Assembly: GCF_016808335.1 (NCBI RefSeq)
Contig: NC_053138.1
Coordinates: forward strand, 58,062,951-58,126,950
From: Panicum virgatum
Taxonomy: Eukaryota; Streptophyta; Magnoliopsida; Poales; Poaceae
Reading direction: 5' to 3'
Length of the DNA: 64,000 nt
Shown: piece by piece, positions 21,934-33,279 of the stretch
Position numbering within the stretch: the stretch's first letter is position 1
Layout: every line of letters begins with the position of its first letter
Position numbers and translations under genes: made by a program
Notes under the pieces: model-generated
Database searches by the model: none
The model's input: only the letters and a program-made list of their open reading frames with translations
Told to the model about the DNA's origin: nothing

Positions 21934-24417
21934 ATGGGTGCCTGCGTATCTTCAAGCAAAAAGCGGAGATCGCAAAGATTGTGTTGTATATATAGGCGTT
22001 ACCGTGGCAAGGTTTTAAGCACTACGCCTATCGTACGCGCTAGTGATGTGGAAAACTTTGCTTCTTCTGGAGAAGTAGTCCACTTAGGGGCTTCTGCAGC
22101 CACTCGGCAGAGATCCGATGGCTCGAACGTCACATTCCACCTAACACAATTGCAATGGCATCATAGTGAGCTGGACACGGAGAATGGAAATGGTAACCTT
22201 TTGTTCCTTGCATATGTTTTAGTAAGGAGAAGTCTTGCAAGAGCTAGGCTAAATCTTCAGTATTTTTCCTGTTGGTCCAGTTGTGTGTCAAGAAGAAGCA
22301 TGGTTCGACTCTGTTAGTATTTTGGGGTCTGACTCTGATGAAGACTTCAGCAGTGTCAATGGAGGTTTGTATTGCTTTTCAGCCATCTCGATTGTTGTTA
22401 AAACTACAGATTTGACGCATGGTATTCAGACATTTTTGTTAAAAAGGCAATTTACATTCAGGCTTGATCTTTTCTTGCAGACCTCCCTGCTATGCCAAAT
22501 TCAACAGGTACCCAATTGATGCAGTGCGAAGGTGCTTCATCCATTGCTGATGCCATACAAAAGTTTGAAAGGATTTTTGATGGTTCAAGTGTCGCTCAAG
22601 CTGTTGGACAGTACCTGAAAAGAGATGCAAACAAAATAGAAACAGAAAGGCCTAAGGTTGCAAGCCCGGAAGCATGTGATGTCACTAGTGGAAAGGCTGA
22701 TGAAGGAAAGACACGAAATGAGGGTATACAAATTCTTACAAAACTTAGAAGAGGCGAGGATGCATGTAATACCTTGAAGCCTTTCAAAGATGGAGAGAAG
22801 CCTCATGAAAGCATCTTCAAAACTTTGACACCGGTGTGCACGCCTCGTCATGCTAACAAGGTCCAACCATTGGCGGTAGCAAGTCCGCGGGGCCAAAAGA
22901 AGAAATCAGCAGTTGTCAGGCTTTCTTTCAAGAGGCAATCTTTCGATGGAGAACAAACTACTGAAATATGTAGGTTTTGCTCAGATGTGTTCATCTTTTG
23001 CTTCCACTGAACTGAGGTTTCAAGGAATAACAGCACGATTGATATTAAATTTCTAATTGCAGGTTCCTCTAGGAGGTACTTGATCCGTCCACGTGCTGGA
23101 TTATTGGTTCCACAAGCCGGTGAGAAAATTTCTGAAGGTTGTTGGTCTGTGCTTGAGCCTTCGACCTTCAATTTGCGAGGGGAAAGTTTTTTCAAGTAAG
23201 AGTTGCTCCGCAAATGCTTGTAATGTCTCATGAACTTGGTTTTGATTTTATATTAATTTGGAGGTAATTGCAGGGACAAAAGGAAGTCTCCTGCTCCAGG
23301 TTGTTCTCCATACAGTCCATTTGGTGTGGACATATTCATGTCCCCGAGGAAAATACACCACATTGCCCAGCATATTGAGCTTCCATCTGTAAAGCCAAAT
23401 GAAAAAATTCCTTCACTACTTATCGTAAATATTCAGGTATAATCACCAGACTTTGTGCCTTAACATTTAACATGTTAATTTTTCCAATGACTACAAATAC
23501 GTGTGCCATGCAGATGCCTACATACCCTGCTGCTATGTTCCTTGGTGATAGTGACGGGGAAGGGATTAATCTAGTGCTATATTTCAAACTGAATGACAAC
23601 TTTGATAAAGAAATTTCTCCTCAGTTTCATGACAGCATCAAGGTAAACTTAGTTGTTGTTGGATGCAATCTCCTTTTCACAAATAGCTGATGCCTACTAA
23701 CTGACACCTGAACCATACTGAATTTCTGTCTCTTGGTTTGTTGTTTCCAGAGACTTGTAAACGATGAGATAGAAAAGGTCAAGGGTTTCCCAATGGACTC
23801 AACAGTCCCTTTCAGAGAAAGGTTGAAAATATTGGCAGGGCTGGTTAACCCAGATGACATGAATCTGAGTTCTGCTGAGAGGAAGCTTGTGCAGGCTTAC
23901 AACGAAAAGCCAGTCCTCTCAAGGCCTCAACACAGCTTTTATGTGGTAAGTTGCTTTGCTCGATATGGTTCTACTTCTCAATTTCTTTCATATAGACTCT
24001 TACATGACATGTGGGGTCGATGCAGGGATCAAATTACTTGGAAATTGACCTTGATGTACACCGGTTTAGCTTTATCTCAAGGAAAGGGCTCGAAGCATTC
24101 CGAGAACGATTGAAACATGGCGTAGTTGATCTCGGCCTAACCATACAGGTAGGTTCTTGGTCCTTTCTGCTTTCTTTATTTGTTATATGCAACTTGATGC
24201 CACAAAAATAAAATGGCATTAGTTACGCAAAATTGTCACTCTGTTAAGTTAAAGATTCAGACTAATTTCTTAATGAGCTGAACATACTGACCATTTTACA
24301 CAGGCGCAGAAGCAGGAGGAGCTTCCTGAACATGTATTGTGCAGTGTAAGGCTAAACAAAATTGATTTTGTCGACAACGGCCAAATACCGACACTCCTGC
24401 CATGCGATGACGACTGA
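21934..24417 (+). CDS. CW14-like DUF1336 protein (EDR2 C-terminal domain)
   Basis: Nine coding exons join in frame with GT-AG borders: 21934-22192, 22281-22364, 22481-22969, 23063-23195, 23274-23436, 23514-23642, 23751-23945, 24026-24148, 24304-24417, giving 562 residues. The start M-G-A-C-V-S is a classic N-myristoylation site with a palmitoylatable Cys4, so plasma-membrane association is likely. An acidic motif E-E-A-W-F-D-S-V (about 90-97) is shared with Arabidopsis CW14-type proteins. A serine/lysine-rich linker follows. Residues about 305-555 form the EDR2_C (DUF1336) domain, beginning [10 protein letters not shown] and containing P-S-L-L-I-V-N-I-Q. The PH and START domains of full-length EDR2 are absent, which is normal for the CW14 subgroup. 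The biochemical role is unknown; EDR2 itself is a negative regulator of disease resistance. The model is intact and looks functional. Confidence 0.93.
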
Positions 24418-25498
24418 CAATTGAACTGGCACCAAGTTAACTGAACCTGATGTTTCGGACAAGAACAGCGCTTGCAAGTTCTTGGAAGGGAGGAGGCATG
24501 GTGGTTAGGCTCTGCGAGATGAACAGCTCTGTAGAAGACCACGTGTATAGTCATGTTCTTTGGCATTCTTTCTGGTGTTGTGAGTCAAATTCTGAAGTTG
24601 ATTTGCGAACCGGGAGGGAATGCCACCAAGACGTCAATGTATTTATTCAATTTATCTGTTCTCGGTCTGATGATTTGAGGCATTGCTGAAATCTGGGTTA
24701 CCCACCTTCGTTGTGATGGCATGATGTCCTCTGTTCTTTTAAAAAGGAAATTTTTTTGTTTAACAAAAGAAAATTTGAGTTTCTTTACTTGAACTTTGTG
24801 GGAGTCTTTTTTTTTCAAAAACATAAACCAAGATATATTCCCCCTGTATAAGGTATGGTGTTTTACATAAGTAAAATAGAGTGAATTGACTTTAAAATAT
24901 ATTATGAAAATTTCCATATCAATTTGGTTCTAGATTTGAGGTTTACTTTTTATGTTTTTCATGATTATACACCTGATTGTGTGTTTGCGCTTGATACCTC
25001 TCCAACTTGTAATTTTTGCTTTCTTACCAAAACCATGTAATTTCTGCTCATGGTGAATAGCAGCAAAGCAGCAAGGTTTTGAAATAGGGGAAGTTAACTG
25101 ACCTTATGATAGACAAACGCAAGAAATTGATGCAGCAATTGGATGGCAAAAAATCGGAAACCACTTTTTGAAGCTTCCCATGGATATTATCAACACAAGT
25201 GAGCACAAAAAGATCTTGTACAACAACAATAACGATAGTGTTGTCTAGTTCAGGTAGAGCAAATTTGGTTGCATGAAACCTGAACGTGCTACAGCAGCTC
25301 TAACGCTGATGGCAGGAGGCCGACTGTCTGTCCAGCTCCAGCCTTAAAAAAACACCTGCTCATCAGGAGGAACTCATGATCCGAGTCCGACCCCTTTCAT
25401 CCCTTTGATTTGCCTGCAGCATCTTCCTTCCTGTTTGTTCTGTGGTACAAATAATCTGATGGCCGTCTGATTCTGATCGTGTCGTGCCTATATTATCA
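24418..25498. other. Shared 3' region of two convergent genes
   Basis: The DUF1336 gene (+) and the kinase gene (-) end towards each other across about 1.1 kb. No further coding sequence is seen. The 3' untranslated regions of both genes must lie here, and AT-rich segments around 24740-24980 and 25000-25250 could hold their poly(A) signals. Confidence 0.5.
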
Positions 25499-27162
25499 TC
25501 AGTGATGCTCCTTCTTGCTTCCTGTAAACAACAAGGATCCAATGCAATGGCAGTTGGTCATGGCGGTTTCAGTTTCAGAGAATTTCATTCCAGTTTGTGA
25601 ATCAGAAGGTACCTCGCTTGAACCATGACCGCCGGCCAGCTCGCCGGATGTGCTGCTCGTGGTTCTGCAGGAACTCATCGATGCGCCGTGGCTGCGACAG
25701 CAGCGGCCCTGAGAAGTCCACCCTATCCACCTTCCCCTTGTACTTCTGAAAATGAAAAATTCAGAGAAGCAAAATTCAGCAAAAGAGACTATCAAAATTC
25801 AGAACACAACACTAAAAATGAAATGCTTGTGCGTAGTGAGACTGTGAGACCTTTCCGTTCTTGAGCTGCTTGGCGTCAAGCGTCTGCCTGAACCTGCTGT
25901 TGTAAGCTTCGGAGGCGCTGAAGGCGTCAGCAACCTGTGCCCACTGCTTGATTATCTCCTGCTTCTCCACCTCGTATGGTGCCGCGGTGGTGGCGGTGGC
26001 CGCCGCCGCCGACGTTCTCGCGGCGTCTCCGCCGACATTGTTGTTGGCGCCTGCCCCCTTGGAGCCGCTCCTCTTCGTCACCGCGGCCGCCGCCGTGGCG
26101 TCGGGCCGGGGCTTCTTTGCCCAGGCGAAGCCGGTGGACGCGGCGAGCTGCACGGGGCCGGAGAGCGGGAGGCGGTCCGCGACCCGGGGCGCCTCCTTGA
26201 AGCTGCTGGACACGGTCCTGGCGCACGGTGCCGCGTCGCCGCCGTCGGCGTCGGCGTCGCCGTGCCGCTTGCTGATCGCTGGCACGGGCTCCAGGTCGAC
26301 GAACAGCCGCGACTCGCCGTCGTTCCTCGCCGCCGCCGCGCCGCCGCCGCCGGCCACAACAGGCGGCAGCGATTCCTCGGCGTGCACGTGGCTCTGGTTG
26401 GCGTCCTGCAGCTGCATGCTCTTGTGCCCCCTCGCCGGCCGCCTCGCCGCCTCGCCGGCGTGGCTCCGGGCGTTGCTCCTCCTCCTAGACTCTTCCCGGA
26501 ACTTGGCGCCCATCTCCTTGTTGGGCGCGTACTTGGGCAGGCTCGCCGGGTCGCAGGCGTACGGCGCCGTGGCGAAGTACTCGGCGTCGAGGGCGGCGGC
26601 GGCGGTGCCGCGGCCGGCGGGGTCGAGGGAGAGGAGCGTGGCGAGGAGGCGGAACGCGTGGTCGGGCATGCAGCCGGCGAAGGCCTCCCGGAGGCGGCTC
26701 GGGTAGGGGTGCTGCGGCCGGAACACGGCGGCGTGGGCGAGGCCGGAGCGGCGCCAGAAGTCGTCGGGCGGCGAGCCGCAGAGCTTGAAGATCTTGTGGA
26801 TCTGCTCGACCTCGGTGCGGCCCTGCAGGACGGGGCGGCGCGCGTGCATCTCGGCGAAGACGCAGCCGGCGCTCCAGAGGTCGACGGAGGGCTCGTACGC
26901 GGTGGCGCCCAGGAGGAGCTCCGGCGGGCGGTACCAGAGCGTGACGACGCGGGTGGTCAGCGGCGCCGCCGACGGCGCGAAGAGGTTGGCCAGGCCGAAG
27001 TCCGCCACCTTGAGCTCGCCACCGCTGCTCACCAGCAGGTTGGCGCACTTGATGTCCCGGTGCATCACCCCCCGCGCGTGGCAGTGCGCCAGCCCCTCCA
27101 GCAGCTGCCGCATGTAGCACTTGATCTGCACACATCAATTTGTCACCATCATATCGATCGCC

Positions 27163-27199
<37 letters not shown>

Positions 27200-27905
27200 G
27201 CCGACAATGAGAGAAGCTAGTTAGTACCTGGGGCTCGGAGAAGGAGACGTCGGGGGAGGAGGTGAGGCCGGCGAGGTCGTGGTCGAGGTACTCGAAGACG
27301 AGGTAGATGGCGGAGGAGGAGCGGGAGGTGATGATGCCGTCGAGGCCGACGACGTTGGGGTGGCCGCGGAGGCGGCGGAGGATGAGGATCTCGCGCGCCA
27401 TGAACCGCACGCTCTCGGGCTCCACGCTGTCGAACCGCACCTTCTTGAGCGCCACCAGGCGGCCGGTGGCGAGCTCCCGCGCCCGGAACACGCTGCTGTA
27501 CGTGCCCTGCCCGACCTTCTCCAGCTTCTCGAAGCTCTCCGCGCGGAGCGGCACCCACCCCTGCACGGCCTCGGCGGCCACCGCGCTCAGCCACGACGGC
27601 CACCCGGCCGCCGCCTGCTCGCCCTGCACGCACCGCCGGATGTTGCCCAGCCGCGCCGTCGTCACCGCCGCCGCGGCGTTGGCATCGGCCTCCCTCCCGG
27701 ACCGCCGCCGCTCGTCGTCCTCGTCGCCGGCGCCGTCGAACGCCTCCAGCCGCACCGGCCGGCTCCACAGCGACACCGCCGACGCCGACCCCCCCAGCTC
27801 CGCCGACGCCGACGCGCACCGGGACACGCTGTAGGAGTAGGACGCCGACGACACGTCGTACGACGGCGAGGACACCGCCCTGGGCCTCGACGCCGCGCAC
27901 CCCAT
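25499..27905 (-). CDS. CDK-like serine/threonine protein kinase (plant CRK/IBS1-type)
   Basis: Four exons on the minus strand (27905-27228, 27125-25851, 25745-25613, 25521-25499) join in frame to 702 residues. The start at 27905 gives M-G-C-A-A-S, a myristoylation site with adjacent Cys, usual for this family. The kinase domain spans about 125-410: Gly loop G-Q-G-T-Y-S-S-V (132-139), catalytic Lys154, H-R-D at 248-250 with K252 and N255, D-F-G at 268-270, and the CDK-type T-loop V-T-L-W-Y-R-P-P-E. The PSTAIRE position reads P-E-S-V-R-F-M, so a classical cyclin partner is uncertain. A long Ala/Arg/Ser-rich tail follows and ends with the family-typical basic segment R-R-A-G-R-R-S-W-F-K-R. The N-terminal exon is very GC-rich. 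Intron 1 holds a GT microsatellite. Intact and probably functional. Confidence 0.94.
27166..27199. repeat. GT dinucleotide microsatellite in kinase intron 1
   Basis: About 16 uninterrupted TG units lie inside the 102-base first intron of the kinase gene, about 40 bases upstream of the acceptor in transcript sense. Confidence 0.95.
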
Positions 27906-29238
27906 TGCCGCCGCCCGCGGCGGGCCGAGCACCCGCTTTCTCCTCCCTACAGCTCCACGAAGGCAAGGCAAGGCGGCGACCGACCCCGGAGGCACGGCAG
28001 GACGAGGCGGAGGAGCAAGAACACAGGGGAGGGGGTGCTCGCCTCCCTCTCTCTCCTCTGTTCTGGCTCCCCCGGGCGATCACCCTCCTCCCCTGCCTCC
28101 ACAAGCAATGCGAGCAGCGGCTAAAGATAGCAAGGAAGGAGATGGCAGGCCATGGCCGATTTGCCGCAGCTGCCTTTAATTGGTGCTCAACCAGTCCTCC
28201 CCTTTCGCTTTAATTCCTGTGCTGGTCTTGAGCTGGGGAGCAAGTGCAATTCTCAATTCTCATGGGAAGGCCTCCTGCTGGCACCTAAAGCCTAAATATG
28301 AGAAGTGACCATGACCATGGTAGAGGATTAGAGATGGGTCTTGGGTTAAGTGCAACAGCTTCTCTATGTCAGAGAGCAAGGAAGAACAGGTGCACCTGAT
28401 TAAATAAAGAAAAAAATGGCAGAAGTTTGTGATAGTGTTTTTGCATGGAGTTTCAGATGGTTTTGTTGTGGAATTGGTAGGGGGGGTTTGAGAGTAAAAA
28501 GATTTAAAAAAAAACATTGGACAAAAGAATACAGGTGTGTGGTTGCAGTGGTCAAAGAATACATTTGCTTTGGGGAGGGTACACGGGCAAAGGAATTGAT
28601 GTGTGTGTGCAAGAACTAACAGGCAATGCAACGTGGTGTCCTGGTCTTGGGCGGGGAAATGTTCATGTGATAAAATTTAAGGCACTAGGGCAGTATGGGC
28701 ATGCAGTACTAGCCGTTTGTATTTAAAATCCCCAGCCACCTGGTTCTCTCTCTGAACTTTTCTTTAGCTGCTAATACTTTTATTCAGATACTCATAGGTT
28801 TAGTGCTGTTTTGTGATGATGTGGTTGATGGAAAGATTAGCACATGAGCAAAGGTGGTTTTGTTTGGGAGGAGCATGACATCAAGTGGTTAGCGAAACAA
28901 CTATAAACAAGATAAAAGGTGATGATCTAACACTTTGACTGTTTTTTTTCCCACTTTCCCTTTTCTCATTTCTGGAGAAAGGGATATATGCCGGTGCAAC
29001 AATGGTGATAGTTGATGCCCCACCTCCACCAATCCATTATCATGAGGTTGAGAGGGATGGGTGTGTGGGAGAGGGAATGTTTGACTATTGTGGTTGTGGG
29101 CATTTGGTGAGAATTTTTGTGATAGGGACCATTGCTCGGCGCAAAGTTAATGTTAGATCTCAATTCGCTGCTGGAATTATGTTTCGTTCCGCTGCTTACC
29201 TTTATTTATTTCCTTGAATCATGAATGTATGCATCTGA
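27906..29238. other. Upstream region of the kinase gene
   Basis: 27906 to about 28150 is GC-rich and is probably the 5' leader of the minus-strand kinase gene. An in-frame upstream ATG at 27995 exists, but the family-typical start is 27905. Beyond this the sequence is AT-richer with no supported gene. Confidence 0.45.
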
Positions 29239-29562
29239 GGCCGTGTTTAGATGAAACACAAAAAAAATCGATGGAATCTTGCTAATTTGAAGTACTAAAT
29301 AAAGTTTATTTACAATTTTTTTCACAGATGGGTTGTAAATCGCGAGACGAATCTAATGATATTAATTAATCCATGATTAGCGGGAGGTTACTGTAGCATC
29401 ACTGTTAAAAATCATGGATTAAGTAGGCTCATTAAATTCGTCTCGTGATTTACAGCCCATCTATGTAAAAAATTTTATAAATAGATTTCATTTAGTACTC
29501 CATACATGTGTCCAAACATTCGATGTGACAGTTTTTTTTACGGGTTGTAATCTAAACATGCC
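29239..29562. mobile_element. MITE with GGCCGTGTTTAGA-type ends
   Basis: The ends GGCCGTGTTTAGAT and TCTAAACATGCC are inverted and flanked by TGA on both sides. The interior is itself partly palindromic, with GATTTACA(A/G)CCCATC and its complement, and has GTTACTGTAGCATCACTG. Confidence 0.85.
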
Positions 29563-29836
29563 TGAATTTCGCAAGTACTGATTCTTAGTCGCGGTATAAG
29601 TATAACAATGTCAACACCTCCACAGAAAATGAAGAGGTCTGGGGAAATTTTTTTTTCTAAAATTTCTTGAACCAGTGTTTCAGTATTCAAAATGAGATCT
29701 GAAACTTTATGGGAAGCTCACGGTACTACACGAGGCAGTGTGCACGCTCAACTAGGTGTGAATTGTGATGAATGCATTGCAAGGACAGTGCTTGCACATT
29801 GCATGGTTGGTTAGCTAGCCAGGCAGTTCATCTTTA

Positions 29837-30138
29837 GGCCCCGTTTGGGAGGGCTTCACCGGCGGCTTCACGAGCGGCTTCAGGTGAAGCCCTCCCAAAT
29901 GTTTGTTTCAGGATCGGCTTCACGTGTGAAGCCGGTTCTAAAGCTGTCGGCGGCTTACACAGTCAAGGTGAAGCCATGAAATCGTGGCTTCACGCGGCTT
30001 ACACATCAATCTAACAAGTGAAGCTGTTTTACCAAACATTTTCCAAAACGGCTCCAACTCCACCAGAAAAGCCGCTCCATCTGAGGAGCCAGAGCCGGAG
30101 CTGTTTTTGGAAGAGCCGAAGCCCTGCCAAACAGGGCC
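29837..30138. mobile_element. MITE with GGCCCTGTTTGG-type ends
   Basis: The left end GGCCCCGTTTGGGAGGGCTTC and right end GAAGCCCTGCCAAACAGGGCC are inverted repeats. The interior is a run of short GGCTTCACG-like words in both orientations. No coding sequence. Confidence 0.8.
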
Positions 30139-30457
30139 TCATTCTTCTGTAGAAAAGGAATTTATTCGGCCTTGACTGCCATTTACCATCTTGTCCCTGC
30201 TCCATGCTTCCCAAAAAGGTACAAAGTAAATGGCTCCATTTGTCGCATATACATAGGGGCGTACTCTACATAGGACTAGACTGTGACTGATCCAAGCAAA
30301 ATTTCTCACAGATAAAAAGAGAGGAAAAAAAGTTGAAGAAAAGAGACAGGGGAAACTCAGCAAGGAAAAAGTCCACTCATTGCAGCTAGTGGTTGGGCAA
30401 TCCTTTTGAGGTCTCCTCTTTTGTGGTTTGTGTTATGTGCCTGCTGTTCTTACTCTA

Positions 30458-30669
30458 AGGCCTTCTCCAACAACTGTAGCTATGAGATAGCGGACGTGGA
30501 GGAGAGAGACACCGGCACAGTACCATCAGGTGCTTGGATCAGCGTGCCTGTGAGAGAGGAAATCATCGGAGATCGTGCGAGATAGCGCGGACAGAAGCGC
30601 TAGCGCCGCCTGTTCATCCATTAAAAAATGCTATAAGCTGGCTTCGAGCCGACCATTGGAGGCGGCCTA
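30458..30669. mobile_element. Short MITE with AGGCCTTCTCCAAC-type ends
   Basis: The left end AGGCCTTCTCCAACAACTGTAG and the right end ending CCATTGGAGGCGGCCT are imperfect inverted repeats. The target duplication is not clear. Confidence 0.55.
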
Positions 30670-33279
30670 AGCACAATGGTTTTTTTAGCAGCGGGGCTAA
30701 TGAACAGAGACTGACAGATGGACCTGGATAAGTTGCACCTGGTGGGGTCCAAGTGTCTGTCACTCTGTGTAAAGGAATTCCTGTAGCAGTGCTCTTTCTG
30801 CAATGTTGATCCATGGGCAATGGCATGGGGAGATAGGATCATAGGATGATCTTTTCTGCTTTGTGCCATGCTTTGGTGCTCACACATCTTGCATGCAACC
30901 TTTGACGCAAGATACGATCCATCATGTTGCTCCTCTTTTGCTTGCGGCAAATTGAGATCCCTATCGACATGCTGCAGTTTTAGACTTTAGTATATGCAAC
31001 TCTTGTACTGAAGTACTGAACCATCCTTTGCCATGTCAAAACTTCAGAATTGCCCATGCATCATAATGTGAAAATTCAGAATGGGTCATTGATATTTGCT
31101 CCGTGCTTCTTGTGGGCCCAACAAGAAATTCAAAGCAAATGCAAACCTGAGAGATAAATTTCACAAATAAGCAAAAACAAAATGATCGTTCGAGAAATTT
31201 ATGCAGAAACCGTTGGTCAGAACTGTAACAAGAAGACTATGGAGGCAGGGTAATATTTTCAGATGAATCCCCTCCCTGGTGCTTCCTGGTTGCATGCTGG
31301 TCCCTTTCTCAAGCAGTCTTTTCACTGATCAATCAAAGAAGAAAGAGTACTTATAACGCTTGATAGGGAAGAGACATGCTGACGCAACATGCCCTAGCAC
31401 TCTTTTATGCCTCTTGCGTGGGCCCAACAGTGCACTAAGATCTTGCTTAAAATCCTTTGTTAGTCACAAACCGTGTGTGCACATGGATGCTGCAATCAGT
31501 GTAGTGCGGTGTAGCACAAGGATGGCAGCAAACGCAATGCGCCTGCTGCCGTGCCGTATTCAGTACAGGCGGTTGTGGCATTTGCAGGCTTTATACCATC
31601 ACTCGCGCATTGTTCGTTGGAACCGTCTTCATCTCTCTGACAAGCTTCTCGAGAAACTCTGATTAACATTCTATAGCAACATGGCCAATTTAGCTGCAAC
31701 ACGAGAACCATTTGTGCACACAAGGTCGGAAAACCAAGCTAGCAGAATAGTGCAGTTAACTTCTTAAAACTTCGACACATTACTTAAATAGAAACAATGG
31801 CATCATTTGGAAACATGTGTTTAGCAAAAAGTAATGGAAAATGTTAGCGTTAGATATTGCATGTTTGGGATTCGGCCCTTGACGGGCGCGGCTAATTTAC
31901 GGGCGACGGAACCGTGTACGATCGATTTTCCGACCGTTTGTTTGTTTTTTCTTTTTTTAGTATTTTTTTGTTTTCAGATAAAAAGTTTTTGGAAATATTT
32001 TTCAATGGAAAAAATTGAGTGCAGAGAAAAAAAGTTGATGAGAAAAATTTGAAAGATAAAATTTTAAAAAAAATAAAAAATTTTATTTTTTTTTAAAAAA
32101 AAGCTCGGGTAAAAATTTTTCATTCAAAACAAAGAAAAGCTTGAGATAAAAAAATTTACATCCAAAATCAAGAAAACCCCGGATGGAAAAAAATTTACAA
32201 CAAAAAATTAAAAAAAGAAAAAAATGACCTACCTCACCCGAGCCGCAACATGGGAGGGCCTCGCCTGCTGGCGGCGCGCCTCCGCCATCGTGCGCCTCCC
32301 CTGCCGCGCGACGCCCGTCCCGCCACCGCGGCGCCATCCCAGGCCCGATGGATCCGGGAGGATAGGGGAAGAGAGAGGAAAAAGGAAGAGAAAGGAGAAA
32401 GGGAAGAGGAGAGAGAGGGGTGAGTCCGTGAGTGGAATCGACCGTAACTTATGAAACTTACGGTTAACTGCAAATTCAGCATTGGGGCCCTTGACCCAAA
32501 TTCTCCGCAGGCGTTGAAAAGCTTGAGAAAAAGTGAGAAAAAGTGCAGAACTGAGATTAATTTCCCACTTTCCGAGCGAGTGAGAAACTGAAAACTGAAA
32601 CATGATGGACCAACCAAGTCGTCTCCTTGTCTGGTTATCAATGTGGAAACAGTAATAAAAATAGCTCAAATGCTACTTGTAGTAGAAAAGGTCACAATAA
32701 TAAATAATTTGACTAATCAAAAGAGGAATAAGAAATGAAACATGCCTCAACGATTATGATGTAGTTGAACAAACTTCATGGCCTGGTCCATTTTCAAAAA
32801 ACTCCTCTACTTCTTAGTAAAAACAAACAAGGTTCCAATGACCTCAAACAAACTGACATGTTTGGTATGAAAGTACTAAGAATAATCACTTGACATCATA
32901 AGTAATACAACTAATTAATCCTGATGCCTATCGAACATGTGATTATTTTAACATGAGATCACATTGGCATGTCAGCTTCATCAACAATCAGGTAAAAATA
33001 ATGAAAACTGGAATGCCAACAAACTAGTAGAAAGGCTAATTCTCCAGGTGCATTTGTTTCAGGGCTTAGAGTTCATTTTCAAAGAGTTATGCAAGATGTT
33101 TTGATCCAATGCAGGTTCTGGAGCCCAAATTAGTGCTGAGAAGCATGTACAATTATGACTTGACTACTTTTTCACCTACTAGTTCCTCAATTTCTCTGCA
33201 ACTCGTCAGGAAAGAAATCACGGTTTCTGAACTCTGACCAATCTCACCAGTTAAAACACCTAAACAAGGCTAAAACTCT
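30670..33279. other. Intergenic, no gene seen
   Basis: No supported gene. About 31940-32230 is extremely A/T-rich with poly-A and poly-T runs, followed by a GC-rich patch (32230-32360) and an A/G-rich tract. The mixture and the opposed GGCCCTTGAC / GGGCCCTTGACCC words at about 31876 and 32487 hint at an old transposon. The last few hundred bases before 33280 should include the 3' untranslated region of the DUF863 gene. Confidence 0.4.

Noticed and set aside
25948..28124. Several plus-strand ORFs of 250-320 codons and minus-strand shadow frames
   Set aside because: They are antisense or out-of-frame shadows of the GC-rich kinase exons.
28260..28631. A 123-codon minus-strand ORF upstream of the kinase
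   Set aside because: Low-complexity, His/Phe/Thr-rich, with no family resemblance or gene context.
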